A DNA stretch of 64,000 bases from Streptomyces venezuelae. Lineage in GTDB: Bacteria; Actinomycetota; Actinomycetes; Streptomycetales; Streptomycetaceae. Shown piece by piece: positions 7,401-14,868 of the stretch. The stretch spans positions 4,314,501 to 4,378,500 of the forward strand of contig NZ_CP029189.1 in assembly GCF_008642275.1 (NCBI RefSeq), read 5' to 3'. Every line of letters starts with the position of its first letter. Position 1 is the stretch's first letter. The notes under the pieces were generated by a model, which saw only the letters and a program-made list of their open reading frames with translations, was not told the origin of the DNA and made no database searches. A program made the position numbers and the translations under genes.

Positions 7401-8564
7401 ATGGACGCTGGGCTCAAGCGTGAGCTGGAGGAGAAGGTCCGCTCCGGCGAGCGGCTGACCCGTGAGGACGGTATCGCCCTCTACGAGTCGGACGACCTGG
7501 CCTGGCTCGGTGGCCTCGCCCACGAGGTGCGCACGCGCAAGAACGGTGACGTCGTCCACTTCAACGTCAACCGGCACCTCAACATGACGAACGTGTGCAC
7601 CGCCTCGTGCGCGTACTGCTCGTTCCAGCGCAAGCCGGGCGAGAAGGACGCGTACACGATGCGCATCGAGGAGGCCGTGCGCCTGGCCAAGGCCATGGAG
7701 AACGACAACCTCACCGAGCTGCACATCGTCAACGGCCTGCACCCGAACCTGCCGTGGCGCTACTACCCGCGCTCGCTCTCCGAGCTGAAGAAGGCGCTGC
7801 CGAACGTCTCGCTGAAGGCGTTCACGGCGACCGAGATCCACCACTTCGAGACCATCTCGGGGATGTCGGCCTCCGACATCCTCGACGAGCTGATCGAGGC
7901 CGGCCTGGAGTCGCTCACCGGGGGCGGCGCGGAGATCTTCGACTGGGAGGTCCGCCAGCACATCGTCGACCACCGCACCCACTGGGAGGACTGGTCGCGC
8001 ATCCACCGGCTCGCGCACGAGAAGGGTCTCAAGACCCCCTCGACCATGCTCTACGGGCACATCGAGGAGCCGCGCCACCGCGTGGACCACGTGCTGCGGC
8101 TGCGCGAGCTCCAGGACGAGACCGGCGGTTTCCAGGTCTTCATCCCGCTGCGCTACCAGCACGACTTCGTGGACATGCAGGACGGCAAGGTGCGCAACAA
8201 GCTCCAGGCGCGTACGACGATGGCGACCGGCGCCGAGGCGCTGAAGACCTTCGCCGTCTCGCGGCTGCTCTTCGACAACGTGCCGCACGTCAAGGTCTTC
8301 TGGGTGATGCACGGCGTGCAGACCGCCCAGCTCGCGCTGCAGCACGGCGCGGACGACATGGACGGCTCGGTCGTCGAGTACAAGATCACGCACGACGCGG
8401 ACAACTACGGCACCCCGAACAAGCTGGGCCGTGACGATCTGCTGGAGCTGATCCGGGAAGCGGGCTTCCGCCCGGTCGAGCGCAACACGCGCTACGAGAT
8501 CATCCGCGAATACCCCGGTCCGGACGCGAACCTGCGCGAGACCCCGCAGGCGATGCGCGTCTGA
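7401..8564 (+). CDS. mqnE: Aminofutalosine synthase (MqnE), radical SAM
   Basis: 387 residues. The radical-SAM cluster ligands are C66, C70 and C73 in NVCTASCAYCSFQRKPGE. MqnE joins the mqnA product (3-enolpyruvyl-benzoate) to SAM's adenosyl part, giving aminodeoxyfutalosine, the first committed nucleoside of the futalosine route. NGLHPNLPWRYYPRSLSELK and SLTGGGAEIFDWEVRQ are characteristic of MqnE rather than its paralogue MqnC at 26451. AGGAGG lies a few bases before the ATG. A GC-rich hairpin follows the gene. Confidence 0.95.
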   Translation: MDAGLKRELEEKVRSGERLTREDGIALYESDDLAWLGGLAHEVRTRKNGDVVHFNVNRHLNMTNVCTASCAYCSFQRKPGEKDAYTMRIEEAVRLAKAMENDNLTELHIVNGLHPNLPWRYYPRSLSELKKALPNVSLKAFTATEIHHFETISGMSASDILDELIEAGLESLTGGGAEIFDWEVRQHIVDHRTHWEDWSRIHRLAHEKGLKTPSTMLYGHIEEPRHRVDHVLRLRELQDETGGFQVFIPLRYQHDFVDMQDGKVRNKLQARTTMATGAEALKTFAVSRLLFDNVPHVKVFWVMHGVQTAQLALQHGADDMDGSVVEYKITHDADNYGTPNKLGRDDLLELIREAGFRPVERNTRYEIIREYPGPDANLRETPQAMRV

Positions 8565-8602
8565 CGTCCCGTCCGGGCGTCCGACCGTTTTCCGGTGAGT
8601 CG

Positions 8603-8626
8603 AACCCCGGCCCGCGGGCCGGGGTT
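8603..8626 (+). terminator. GC-rich hairpin after mqnE
   Basis: AACCCCGGCCC and GGGCCGGGGTT form a perfect stem around GC. There is only a weak T tract (CTTTC) downstream, as is usual in Streptomyces. Confidence 0.65.
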
Positions 8627-8670
8627 CCGCTTTCTGGACGGGCCGACGGCGTAATGGATAAATTGGTCTA

Positions 8671-9195
8671 GTGGCTCTTACTTTTGTCCTGGACCCGGCT
8701 GTCGTCCCTTCCCTGCGTGAGGGGATCGTGGAGCTGTGGGCCGACGTCACCAACGCGGGGGGCGCCGTGGGTTTCGTGCCCCCGGTCACCCTCGACGACA
8801 TCCGCCCCGCGCTCGACGAGCACCTCGGTGGCATCGCCGACGGGAGCTGCCGGCTCCTCGTCGCGTACGACGAGGACGGGGCCGTCGCCGCGACCGCCTT
8901 CCTCATCCGCAACACGCACCGGCTCCAGCTCCACTGGGTGTGGGCCTACACGGTGATGGTCCATCCGCGCCATCAGGGCAAGGGGTACGGGCGCGAACTG
9001 ATGGCCGCCACCGAGGCCGCGGCCCGCTCCCTCGGGGACGTCGACGCCATCCGGCTCACCTGCCGCGGCGGTCTCGGGCTGGAGCGCTTCTACGCCTCCT
9101 GCGGCTACAAGGAGGTCGGCCGCGTCCCCGGCGCCATCCGGGTGGCGCCCGGTGAGGACCGGGACGACGTCACGATGCTGCTGCCGCTGCACTGA
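8671..9195 (+). CDS. GNAT family N-acetyltransferase
   Basis: 174 residues with the GNAT acetyl-CoA fold. The pyrophosphate-binding loop is VHPRHQGKGYGRELMAATEA, preceded by the strand LHWVWAYTVMV. The acceptor is unknown. TAAATT (8659-8664) lies six bases before the GTG with a TGGACG 18 bases further upstream and no ribosome site, so the transcript is probably leaderless. Confidence 0.88.
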   Translation: MALTFVLDPAVVPSLREGIVELWADVTNAGGAVGFVPPVTLDDIRPALDEHLGGIADGSCRLLVAYDEDGAVAATAFLIRNTHRLQLHWVWAYTVMVHPRHQGKGYGRELMAATEAAARSLGDVDAIRLTCRGGLGLERFYASCGYKEVGRVPGAIRVAPGEDRDDVTMLLPLH

Positions 9196-9304
9196 CACGC
9201 GCTCCGGCCCGCGGCCGGAGACCCCGGAGGGCCGGGGCGGCATCCCGGCGTGCTTCACTGGACGGGCACCGGCCGTAGACCACGACGAGAGAGAAGGGGT
9301 CACC

Positions 9305-9616
9305 GTGTCCCTCAAGACGAGCGCAACGATCCGCTACACCGCGATGCGCCTGGGCATCTTCGTCGGCTGCCTCGTCGCCGTCGCGGGCCTCGTCCGGCTC
9401 GGCTGGGTGCCCGCAGGGCTCGGGGAGGCCAATGCCGCCTGGGTCGTGCTGCTCGCCATCGTGATCTCCGCCCCGCTCTCCTTCGTCCTCCTGCGCAAGC
9501 AGCGCGACGAGATGTCCTCGCAGATCTCCGGCCGCGTCGCGGGTGCGAAGGAGCGGCTCGCCGCGAACCGCAGCCAGGAGGACCAGGCGGACGACGCGGC
9601 GCGCGTCACCCCGTAA
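9305..9616 (+). CDS. DUF4229 domain membrane protein
   Basis: 103 residues with two transmembrane helices (about 16-34 and 43-60) and a charged cytoplasmic tail beginning LLRKQRDEMSSQISGRVAGA, which is the DUF4229 signature. The GTG at 9305 has GAGAGAAGGGG just upstream; the open frame continues further 5' but without a better start. The family is widespread in actinobacteria with no established function. Confidence 0.85.
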   Translation: MSLKTSATIRYTAMRLGIFVGCLVAVAGLVRLGWVPAGLGEANAAWVVLLAIVISAPLSFVLLRKQRDEMSSQISGRVAGAKERLAANRSQEDQADDAARVTP

Positions 9617-9645
9617 CGCCCCAGTTGGCTTCATCACACATCGAA

Positions 9646-9686
9646 CCGCCCCAGCACCGGGTATACCGCCCGTAACGCTGGGGCGG
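9646..9686 (+). terminator. Hairpin terminator after DUF4229 gene
   Basis: CCGCCCCAGC (9646-9655) pairs perfectly with GCTGGGGCGG (9677-9686). The stem is followed by TCGCGTTTTCC. The 21-base loop holds a further small repeat, CGGGTATACCG. Confidence 0.7.
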
Positions 9687-9729
9687 TCGCGTTTTCCGGG
9701 TCCGCGCAAGAGGGCCTCGTGCGCCGTTG

Positions 9730-9762
9730 TCTCAAAGCGCCCCTTTGAGATTCTCAAAGGGG
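9730..9762. promoter_or_regulatory. Three half-site operator upstream of Cys-leader transporter
   Basis: Three copies of TCTCAAAG in alternating orientation lie at 9730-9737 (+), 9743-9750 (-) and 9752-9759 (+). The last two form a perfect 23-base palindrome, CCCCTTTGAGA-T-TCTCAAAGGGG (9740-9762), which covers the putative -35 box. This is the layout of a repressor site. Confidence 0.6.
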
Positions 9763-9773
9763 AAGTGTTAGCG
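9745..9773 (+). promoter_or_regulatory. Putative promoter of leader peptide/transporter unit
   Basis: TTGAGA (9745-9750) and TTAGCG (9768-9773) are 17 bases apart. The leader ATG at 9782 lies eight bases beyond the -10 box, so the leader is probably translated from a leaderless transcript. The -35 box lies inside the palindromic operator. Confidence 0.5.
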
Positions 9774-9781
9774 TGTTCAAC

Positions 9782-9883
9782 ATGTTGACCACAGTTGCGC
9801 ACCCCCTGATCGCGAGCGTTCCGCTCGTGACGCGCCTGCACGTCGACCTCTGCCGCCGCGCGTCCGCGGCCTGTTGCTGTTGA
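9782..9883 (+). CDS. Cysteine-rich leader peptide (33 aa)
   Basis: An ATG frame of 33 codons ends LHVDLCRRASAACCC, with four Cys in the last ten residues and three consecutive Cys codons (TGT TGC TGT) directly before the stop. The block resembles the short actinobacterial leader peptides with an R-x-HVDL-x-R-x-x-SA pattern found before sulfur and cysteine genes. In those, ribosome pausing at Cys codons controls the downstream gene. A mutually exclusive pair of RNA pairings follows (see the hairpin at 9896-9929). The downstream gene encodes a DAACS transporter, suggesting cysteine-responsive control of cystine or related uptake. Confidence 0.7.
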   Translation: MLTTVAHPLIASVPLVTRLHVDLCRRASAACCC

Positions 9884-9895
9884 GCTGAATCGATA

Positions 9896-9929
9896 CAGCA
9901 GCCGTCCCGGCCGGCCCTTCTGGCTGCTG
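9896..9929 (+). promoter_or_regulatory. Attenuator-like hairpin after the Cys leader
   Basis: CAGCAGCC (9896-9903) pairs perfectly with GGCTGCTG (9922-9929). The same CAGCAG can alternatively pair, with one G-U, with CTGTTG (9871-9876) inside the terminal Cys codons. A ribosome paused on those codons would free CAGCAG to form the downstream hairpin, and one that moves on would leave the upstream pairing possible. There is no U-run, so control may be at the transporter's ribosome site or by Rho. Confidence 0.5.
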
Positions 9930-9993
9930 CCGCACCGCTTCACCACCGCAGTACTTCCCCCCTGTCTTCGTGCGCCACCTCCGGAGAGTGTCC

Positions 9994-11307
9994 GTGTCCG
10001 CGACCCCCCAGGCCCCCGCAAAGGCCTCGTTCAAGTTCCCCTTCTGGGCCCAGATCGTCGCCGGTCTCGCCCTCGGCGTCCTCTTCGGCTGGATAGCGCG
10101 CAGCCAGGACATCAGCTGGCTCGGCACCACGCTGGAGAAGACCGGCGACATCTTCATCCAGCTGCTGAAGCTGGCCATCGCCCCCCTCGTCTTCTTCGCG
10201 ATCCTGGTGTCGATCACCAACCTGCGGAAGGTGAACAACGCGGCGCGCCTGGCCTCCCGCACCCTCCTCTGGTTCATGATCACCTCGCTGATCGCGGTCG
10301 GCATCGGCATCGGCATCGGCCTGCTGACCGACCCCGGTGCCGGCACCGGCCTCACCGCGGCCGACGGCAAGGACCCCAAGCGGACCGGCTCCTGGATCGA
10401 CTTCCTCACCGGGATCGTGCCGACGGACATCGTCACGCCGTTCACCGAGCTGAAGGTCCTTCAGATCGTCTTCCTGGCCGTCGTCGCCGGTATCGCCGCC
10501 CTCCAGCTGGGCGCCAAGGCCAAGCCGGTCCTCGACCTCTCCGAGTCCGCCCTGGAGCTGCTGCAGAAGGCCCTGTGGTGGGTCATCCGCCTCGCCCCGA
10601 TCGGCACGATCGGCCTCATCGGCACCGCGATCGCCACGTACGGCTGGGACCTGATCGGCAAGTACGCGACCTTCACCGCCGACATCTACATCGGCTGCGC
10701 CCTCGTGATGTTCGGCGTCTACCCGCTGCTGCTCGCGACGGTCGCCAAGGTCAGCCCGCTCCAGTTCTTCAAGGGTGCCTGGCCCGCCATCCAGCTGGCC
10801 TTCGTCTCCCGCTCCTCGGTCGGCACCATGCCCGTCACCCAGAAGGTCACCGAGCGCCTCGGCGTCCCGAAGGAGTACGCCTCCTTCGCCGTCCCGTTCG
10901 GCGCCACCACCAAGATGGACGGCTGCGCCGCGATCTACCCGGCCCTCGCCGCCATCTTCATCGCGCAGATCTTCGACATGCAGCTCGGCATCAAGGAGTA
11001 CCTGCTCATCGTCTTCGTCTCGGTCATCGGCTCCGCCGCCACGGCCGGCCTGACGGGCTCCACCGTCATGCTGACGCTGACCCTGTCCACACTGGGCCTG
11101 CCGCTCGCGGGCGTCGGCCTGCTGCTGGCGATCGACCCGATCCTGGACATGATGCGCACCGCCACCAACGTGGCCGGCCAGGCCGTGGTCCCGGTCATCG
11201 TCGCGGCCCGCGAGGGGATCCTGGACAAGGAGGCCTACGCCTCCGCCTCGGCCTCGGCGCTGGAAGAGCCCGCCCCGGCCGCCGAGAAGGTCGCGATCGC
11301 GGCCTGA
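9994..11307 (+). CDS. DAACS-family dicarboxylate/amino acid:cation symporter
   Basis: 437 residues of the GltP/DctA/TcyP family, an inner-membrane secondary transporter with eight helices and two re-entrant hairpins. Visible motifs are the Ser-rich hairpin SRSSVGTMPVT, the TM7 motif ATTKMDG (NMDG in most relatives), and TM8 ILDMMRTATNVAGQ. That last motif keeps the substrate-binding Asp, Arg, Thr and Asn but has Gln where Na-coupled members have Asp. GGAGAG at 9983-9988 selects the GTG at 9994. The Cys-rich leader upstream favours cystine or another sulfur amino acid as substrate, as for Bacillus TcyP, which is in the same family. Confidence 0.85.
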   Translation: MSATPQAPAKASFKFPFWAQIVAGLALGVLFGWIARSQDISWLGTTLEKTGDIFIQLLKLAIAPLVFFAILVSITNLRKVNNAARLASRTLLWFMITSLIAVGIGIGIGLLTDPGAGTGLTAADGKDPKRTGSWIDFLTGIVPTDIVTPFTELKVLQIVFLAVVAGIAALQLGAKAKPVLDLSESALELLQKALWWVIRLAPIGTIGLIGTAIATYGWDLIGKYATFTADIYIGCALVMFGVYPLLLATVAKVSPLQFFKGAWPAIQLAFVSRSSVGTMPVTQKVTERLGVPKEYASFAVPFGATTKMDGCAAIYPALAAIFIAQIFDMQLGIKEYLLIVFVSVIGSAATAGLTGSTVMLTLTLSTLGLPLAGVGLLLAIDPILDMMRTATNVAGQAVVPVIVAAREGILDKEAYASASASALEEPAPAAEKVAIAA

Positions 11308-11377
11308 CCCGCACCCGCACCGCCTGCCGCAGCCCCCGCCCCCGACCGGGCGGGGGCTGCGGCGTCCTTCCCCGCGG

Positions 11378-11692
11378 TCAGACCGTCTGCGCGCGGACGT
11401 AGGCGATCGTGGCCAGCAGGAACGGCAGGGCGAACCACCACCGGCCCATGGTCCGCCGGAACAGCGGGGTGATGGTGACCAGCAGCCCCGTGAGGCACAG
11501 CACCAGGCAGCAGCCGGCCAGGAAGCGGATGTCGTCGCGCAGCGGGCCGTCGCCGGGCTGCGGCCCCATCCACAGGGCCGTGCAGCAGGTGAACACCGCG
11601 GGGACGTACAAGAGGGCGAGCGGTATCCCGAGGACCCACTGCAGGCAGCCGCGGTCCTCGGGCAGGTCGATGTTCTCGCGCGGGAGCCTCAT
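11378..11692 (-). CDS. Small membrane protein, paralogue of its neighbour (copy B)
   Basis: 104 residues with three or four hydrophobic segments. It starts RENIDLPEDRGCLQWVLGIP, nearly the same as RESIDLPEDRGCLRWVLGVP in the adjacent gene, and the C-terminal halves also align (LLVTITPLFRRTMGRWWFALP against LLVTAVPSVRRAMGPWWLAPP). The two are tandem duplicates. It is the last gene of a leftward operon headed by the ESX-like and lysozyme-fold genes. Function unknown; a protective or accessory membrane role is possible. Confidence 0.75.
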   Translation of the reverse strand: MRLPRENIDLPEDRGCLQWVLGIPLALLYVPAVFTCCTALWMGPQPGDGPLRDDIRFLAGCCLVLCLTGLLVTITPLFRRTMGRWWFALPFLLATIAYVRAQTV

Positions 11693-11699
11693 CCGGGCC

Positions 11700-12020
11700 T
11701 CAGCCGAGCGTCGCGCCGCGGACGAACGCGGTCAGCCCGAGCAGCAGGGGCGGGGCGAGCCACCACGGGCCCATGGCCCGGCGCACGCTCGGTACCGCGG
11801 TGACGAGCAGGCCCAGCACGCTCAGCGACACGGAGACCAGGCACAGCGCGCCGACGTTCTCGTAGCCCTGGTCGTCCCATTCGCCCCGGGGCCCGGCGAA
11901 CAGGGCCCCGGCCACGGCGAAGGCGTTCAGCAGGTGGATGATCCCGAGCGGAACGCCCAGTACCCACCGCAGGCAGCCCCGGTCCTCGGGCAGGTCGATG
12001 CTCTCGCGGGGGTACGTCAT
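11700..12020 (-). CDS. Small membrane protein, paralogue of its neighbour (copy A)
   Basis: 106 residues, polytopic, paralogous to the protein at 11378-11692. Its ATG overlaps the stop of the lysozyme-fold gene (ATGA), so the two are translationally coupled. This coupling and the tandem duplication resemble the arrangement of a wall hydrolase with dedicated membrane partners or immunity proteins, which is inference. No known domain is recognised. Confidence 0.75.
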   Translation of the reverse strand: MTYPRESIDLPEDRGCLRWVLGVPLGIIHLLNAFAVAGALFAGPRGEWDDQGYENVGALCLVSVSLSVLGLLVTAVPSVRRAMGPWWLAPPLLLGLTAFVRGATLG

Positions 12021-13420
12021 CGCATTGCGTCCTTCGCTTGGGCGAGGTTCCCGACGAACCGGTCCCCGTAGCCCTGGGCCTTGGGGAGGTCCCAGTAGGG
12101 GCCACCGTTGTAGCGGGCGGCGATCTCCCGCATCTGGGCCTGCGTCATCCGATCGGCCGGGACGTCGGCGAGACCGCTCTCCGCCTTGATCTGGGCCAGG
12201 AAGCCGGCCGCTATGAAGGCATTCTGCTTGGGGTCCTGGAGTGCCTCTTCCACCAGGGTCCGCTGGTGGTCGGTGAGGTTCGCCGGGTCGTAGCCGAGGA
12301 CTTCGGCGCCGCGCCGGAGCTGGATGGCGATCGGTCCGTACGAGGTCTCGTCCAGCTTCCCGCCGAGCCGCCACGGCAGGTTCTCGGGGGTGACCGGGCT
12401 CAGTCCCCAGGGGGCCGCTGCCTGTTCGCGGATCGTGCCGGTCACGTCGTCCAGCAGTCCGGGCTGGTAGCCGCCGATCTCCTGCCAGGCCACGCCCGCG
12501 ACCAGCTCCTCCGGCAGCCCCGCGTTCTTCGCGGCCGCCCGCAGGACCTCCTTGTTCTGGGAGATCCAGTCCGCGTGCTGGCCGTCGGTGACCAGCGGGA
12601 TCCAGTAGTTGTCGGCGGCGTCCCCCGGCAGCCCGGCGACCCGGGTCCGGATGTCGCGCAGCTGCGGGGAGACCGGGGTGTCCGGTCCCACCGGGCCGGT
12701 CATGTCCTTCTTCGGGCCGCTGCCCGGCAGCCGGGTCAGGGGGTTGGCGCGGGCCTCCGCGGCCTCGCGGCGGATGTCGGCCATGGCCGCGTAGAGGTCG
12801 ACCCCGCTCGCGGCGCCCTTCAGCCGGAACTCGGGCAGCAGCTCGTACGCCTGCTTCAGCGCGTGGACGCAGGAGCTGCGGGCCTCCTGCTCGGTGGTCT
12901 GCGCCAGCCGGAAGTTGCCGCCCGCGTCGTCGTGGAGGCGGTTCGCCTCGTCGCGGATGTCGTCGACGTCCATCGTGAGCTCGGCGAGACCGTCGAGGAA
13001 CCCGGTCGTCGCCCGCATGTCCTCCCACTGGCACATGGGCTCCGCCTCCTGCGCCGTGCGGGTGATCGCGGTGCCCTTCGTGGCGATCAGGGTGGCGAGC
13101 TTGCGCTCGGCGCCCTTGCCGTTCGCGTAGTGGGACTTGGCGGTCGTCAGCGCCGCGGCGTACGCGTGCAGGGCGCTCGCGGCCTTGTCGTACCCTTCGG
13201 CGATGTGCTGCACGAGCTGCCGCGCCTCGGACAGGCGTGCGGTGTAGGTGTGGCTGCCGTCGCTGTGCCACTCGGTCCCGGTCTCGGCGCGCCGGGCGGG
13301 CTCCCCGGCCTGCACGAGCAGGTCGCGCAGGCGCCTGAACTCGGCGGCGTTGCGCTCGACCAGCGCGGGATTGCACTCCTCCAGGAACTGGACGTCCTTG
13401 CGGTGGCTGAGCCCGCTCAC
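12017..13420 (-). CDS. Helical protein with C-terminal lysozyme/transglycosylase-like domain
   Basis: 467 residues. Residues 1-210 are alpha-helical, coiled-coil-like (KDVQFLEECNPALVERNAAEF onward) and resemble long WXG100/ESX-like domains. Residues 280-467 resemble a soluble lytic transglycosylase fold: ELVAGVAWQEIGGYQ carries a candidate catalytic Glu, and MREIAARYNGGPYW matches the ARYNGG motif late in the fold. No Sec signal is present, so export with the small ESX-like partner encoded just upstream is plausible. The GTG overlaps the partner's stop (GTGA). A role in peptidoglycan cutting is likely, and whether it targets the self or other cells is unknown. Confidence 0.75.
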   Translation of the reverse strand: MSGLSHRKDVQFLEECNPALVERNAAEFRRLRDLLVQAGEPARRAETGTEWHSDGSHTYTARLSEARQLVQHIAEGYDKAASALHAYAAALTTAKSHYANGKGAERKLATLIATKGTAITRTAQEAEPMCQWEDMRATTGFLDGLAELTMDVDDIRDEANRLHDDAGGNFRLAQTTEQEARSSCVHALKQAYELLPEFRLKGAASGVDLYAAMADIRREAAEARANPLTRLPGSGPKKDMTGPVGPDTPVSPQLRDIRTRVAGLPGDAADNYWIPLVTDGQHADWISQNKEVLRAAAKNAGLPEELVAGVAWQEIGGYQPGLLDDVTGTIREQAAAPWGLSPVTPENLPWRLGGKLDETSYGPIAIQLRRGAEVLGYDPANLTDHQRTLVEEALQDPKQNAFIAAGFLAQIKAESGLADVPADRMTQAQMREIAARYNGGPYWDLPKAQGYGDRFVGNLAQAKDAMR

Positions 13421-13860
13421 TTGGCCTCCGGCTTCACGTACTGGCCCGATGCGAGGAGGTTCGCGAGGAAGGAGCGGGCGGTGCCGTCGTCCACCTGGGC
13501 GAATTCGGTGCCGGTCGTCTTCAGGCGGGTGGCCAGGGCGGCGAACAGGCCGATCGTGTCCTTGAACTGGTCGTCGGCGAACTGGGCGAAGCGCAGGACC
13601 TCGGCCGAGACGTCGGCGTGGGCGCGGGGTGCGCGGGCCATCGTGCCGGTGTCGCCGTCGGGCCGGCCCTCGTGCAGGAGGGCGGCGATCTCGATCAGCA
13701 GGTTGGCGTTGCCGTTGATGGAGGCGGCCCCGGCCACCAGGCTCCCGGCGGGGCTCCCCGGTGCGCCGCCGTCGGCCGGAGCGTGGTTGAGGCGCATGGC
13801 GGATGACTGCTGTGCGAGGGCGGCGGCCTTGTGCTGGGCCCATTCCGCGTCGAACGACAT
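13417..13860 (-). CDS. ESX-like small helical protein
   Basis: 147 residues beginning MSFDAEWAQHKAAALAQQSS, helical, without a signal peptide or membrane helix. It is the first gene of a four-gene operon. Small helical proteins encoded just before a larger protein with a WXG100-like helical N-terminus are typical of type VII secretion partners, although a clear W-x-G turn is not visible here. AGGGG lies four bases before the ATG at 13860; an ATG ten codons upstream has no ribosome site. Confidence 0.65.
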   Translation of the reverse strand: MSFDAEWAQHKAAALAQQSSAMRLNHAPADGGAPGSPAGSLVAGAASINGNANLLIEIAALLHEGRPDGDTGTMARAPRAHADVSAEVLRFAQFADDQFKDTIGLFAALATRLKTTGTEFAQVDDGTARSFLANLLASGQYVKPEAK

Positions 13861-13883
13861 GTATCCCCTGGATAGTTGATAAC

Positions 13884-13915
13884 TGGACATGGCCAGAATC
13901 AGCTGGTCATGTCCA
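13884..13915. promoter_or_regulatory. Near-perfect palindrome upstream of the ESX-like operon
   Basis: TGGACATGGCCAG (13884-13896) and CTGGTCATGTCCA (13903-13915) are 13-base arms with one mismatch around AATCAG. It lies 24 bases before the first start codon of the leftward operon, a repressor-site position. Confidence 0.55.
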
Positions 13916-14023
13916 TGCTAATACGGGGATTTCCGCCTGCGGAAGCTCGCGGTGCCGATATGGACCGGAGACGCGGTGGGATGCCCTCCGGTTCCGCGGC
14001 GGACCGCCCGGCGGTCCGTCAAA

Positions 14024-14062
14024 GCCGCAGGCCCCGCTCCCGGTCGGGGCGGGGCCTGCGGC
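14024..14062. terminator. Strong GC hairpin after DUF4190 gene
   Basis: GCCGCAGGCCCCG (14024-14036) and CGGGGCCTGCGGC (14050-14062) form a perfect 13-bp stem. It lies just beyond the stop of the leftward gene at 14083. A second short hairpin, GGACCGCC-c-GGCGGTCC, lies at 14001-14017. Confidence 0.75.
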
Positions 14063-14082
14063 GGCCGGTGGGCGGCCGGGGG

Positions 14083-14868
14083 TCAGGAGGCGGCGCGGAC
14101 CGAGCCGGTGGTCGGACCGCTGGGGTCGCCGACGAAGCAGGTGACCTCGCGGTCGCCGAGGATCCAGGTGGCGGCCTGCGGGTAGTAGTAGTAGACCTCC
14201 AGCTTCTCCGAGAGCTTCGGGTCGTTGCCCACGTACGTGGTCAGCGCGGTGCCGGCGCACTTCTCCTCGGCGGTCTTCGTGACGCTCTCCGTGCCCGGGT
14301 ACGCTCCCCCGTCCAGGTCGAACACCGCGTACGCCTCGCCCTTGTGCGGCTGGTCGCAGGGCACGATGCGCACCGAGCGGGCGGCCTGGCTGCCGTCCTC
14401 GTCGTTGTACTGCGCCAGATCGTCGTTCGTGTTGAAGCAGTCGCCCTTGCGGATCTCGGTCACACCGCTGGAGACCGGGCCGGTGACCTGGCCGCCGGTG
14501 TCGCGCTTCTTCGGGGCGGCGTCCTCCAGCGCCCCGGAGATGCCGAGCACCACGATGAGGACCGTGATCACCATGGACACGCTGTGGATGACGATCGCCG
14601 CGATGGCGAGGCCCTTGCCCTTCTCACCGCGGGACTTGATCTGGGAGAGGGCGACGATGCCGAGGACGATCGGGACCAGCGGGATCCCGCACACGATCGA
14701 CATGACGAACGCGACGATGGCCAGCGTGTTGTTCTTCTGCGGCTGCTGCGGGTACCAGCCCTGCGGCCCGCCGGGGTACGGCGGGAGACCGGGCTGCGCC
14801 GGCTGTCCGTACGGGCCGGGCTGTCCGTAGGGGCCGGGGGACGACGGAGGCGGCGGTGGTATGGACAT
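14083..14868 (-). CDS. DUF4190 / septum-formation-like membrane protein
   Basis: 261 residues. A Pro/Gly/Tyr-rich N-terminus with PYGQPGPYGQP repeats (about 1-42) precedes a DUF4190 pair of helices, AIVAFVMSIVCGIPLVPIVL and AIAAIVIHSVSMVITVLIVV. The extracellular C-terminal domain carries four Cys (GDCFNT, RIVPCDQPHKGEAYAVFDLD, EKCAG, EVTCFVG), as in septum-formation-domain proteins of actinobacteria. The Cys-Asx-Pro-His-xx-Glu stretch is typical of that domain. The function is unproven, probably envelope related. Confidence 0.8.
   Translation of the reverse strand: MSIPPPPPSSPGPYGQPGPYGQPAQPGLPPYPGGPQGWYPQQPQKNNTLAIVAFVMSIVCGIPLVPIVLGIVALSQIKSRGEKGKGLAIAAIVIHSVSMVITVLIVVLGISGALEDAAPKKRDTGGQVTGPVSSGVTEIRKGDCFNTNDDLAQYNDEDGSQAARSVRIVPCDQPHKGEAYAVFDLDGGAYPGTESVTKTAEEKCAGTALTTYVGNDPKLSEKLEVYYYYPQAATWILGDREVTCFVGDPSGPTTGSVRAAS

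Noticed and set aside
8580..8640. tRNA-like piece (AGTCGAACCCCGG)
   Set aside because: The only structure is a simple GC hairpin; there is no acceptor stem or anticodon arm.
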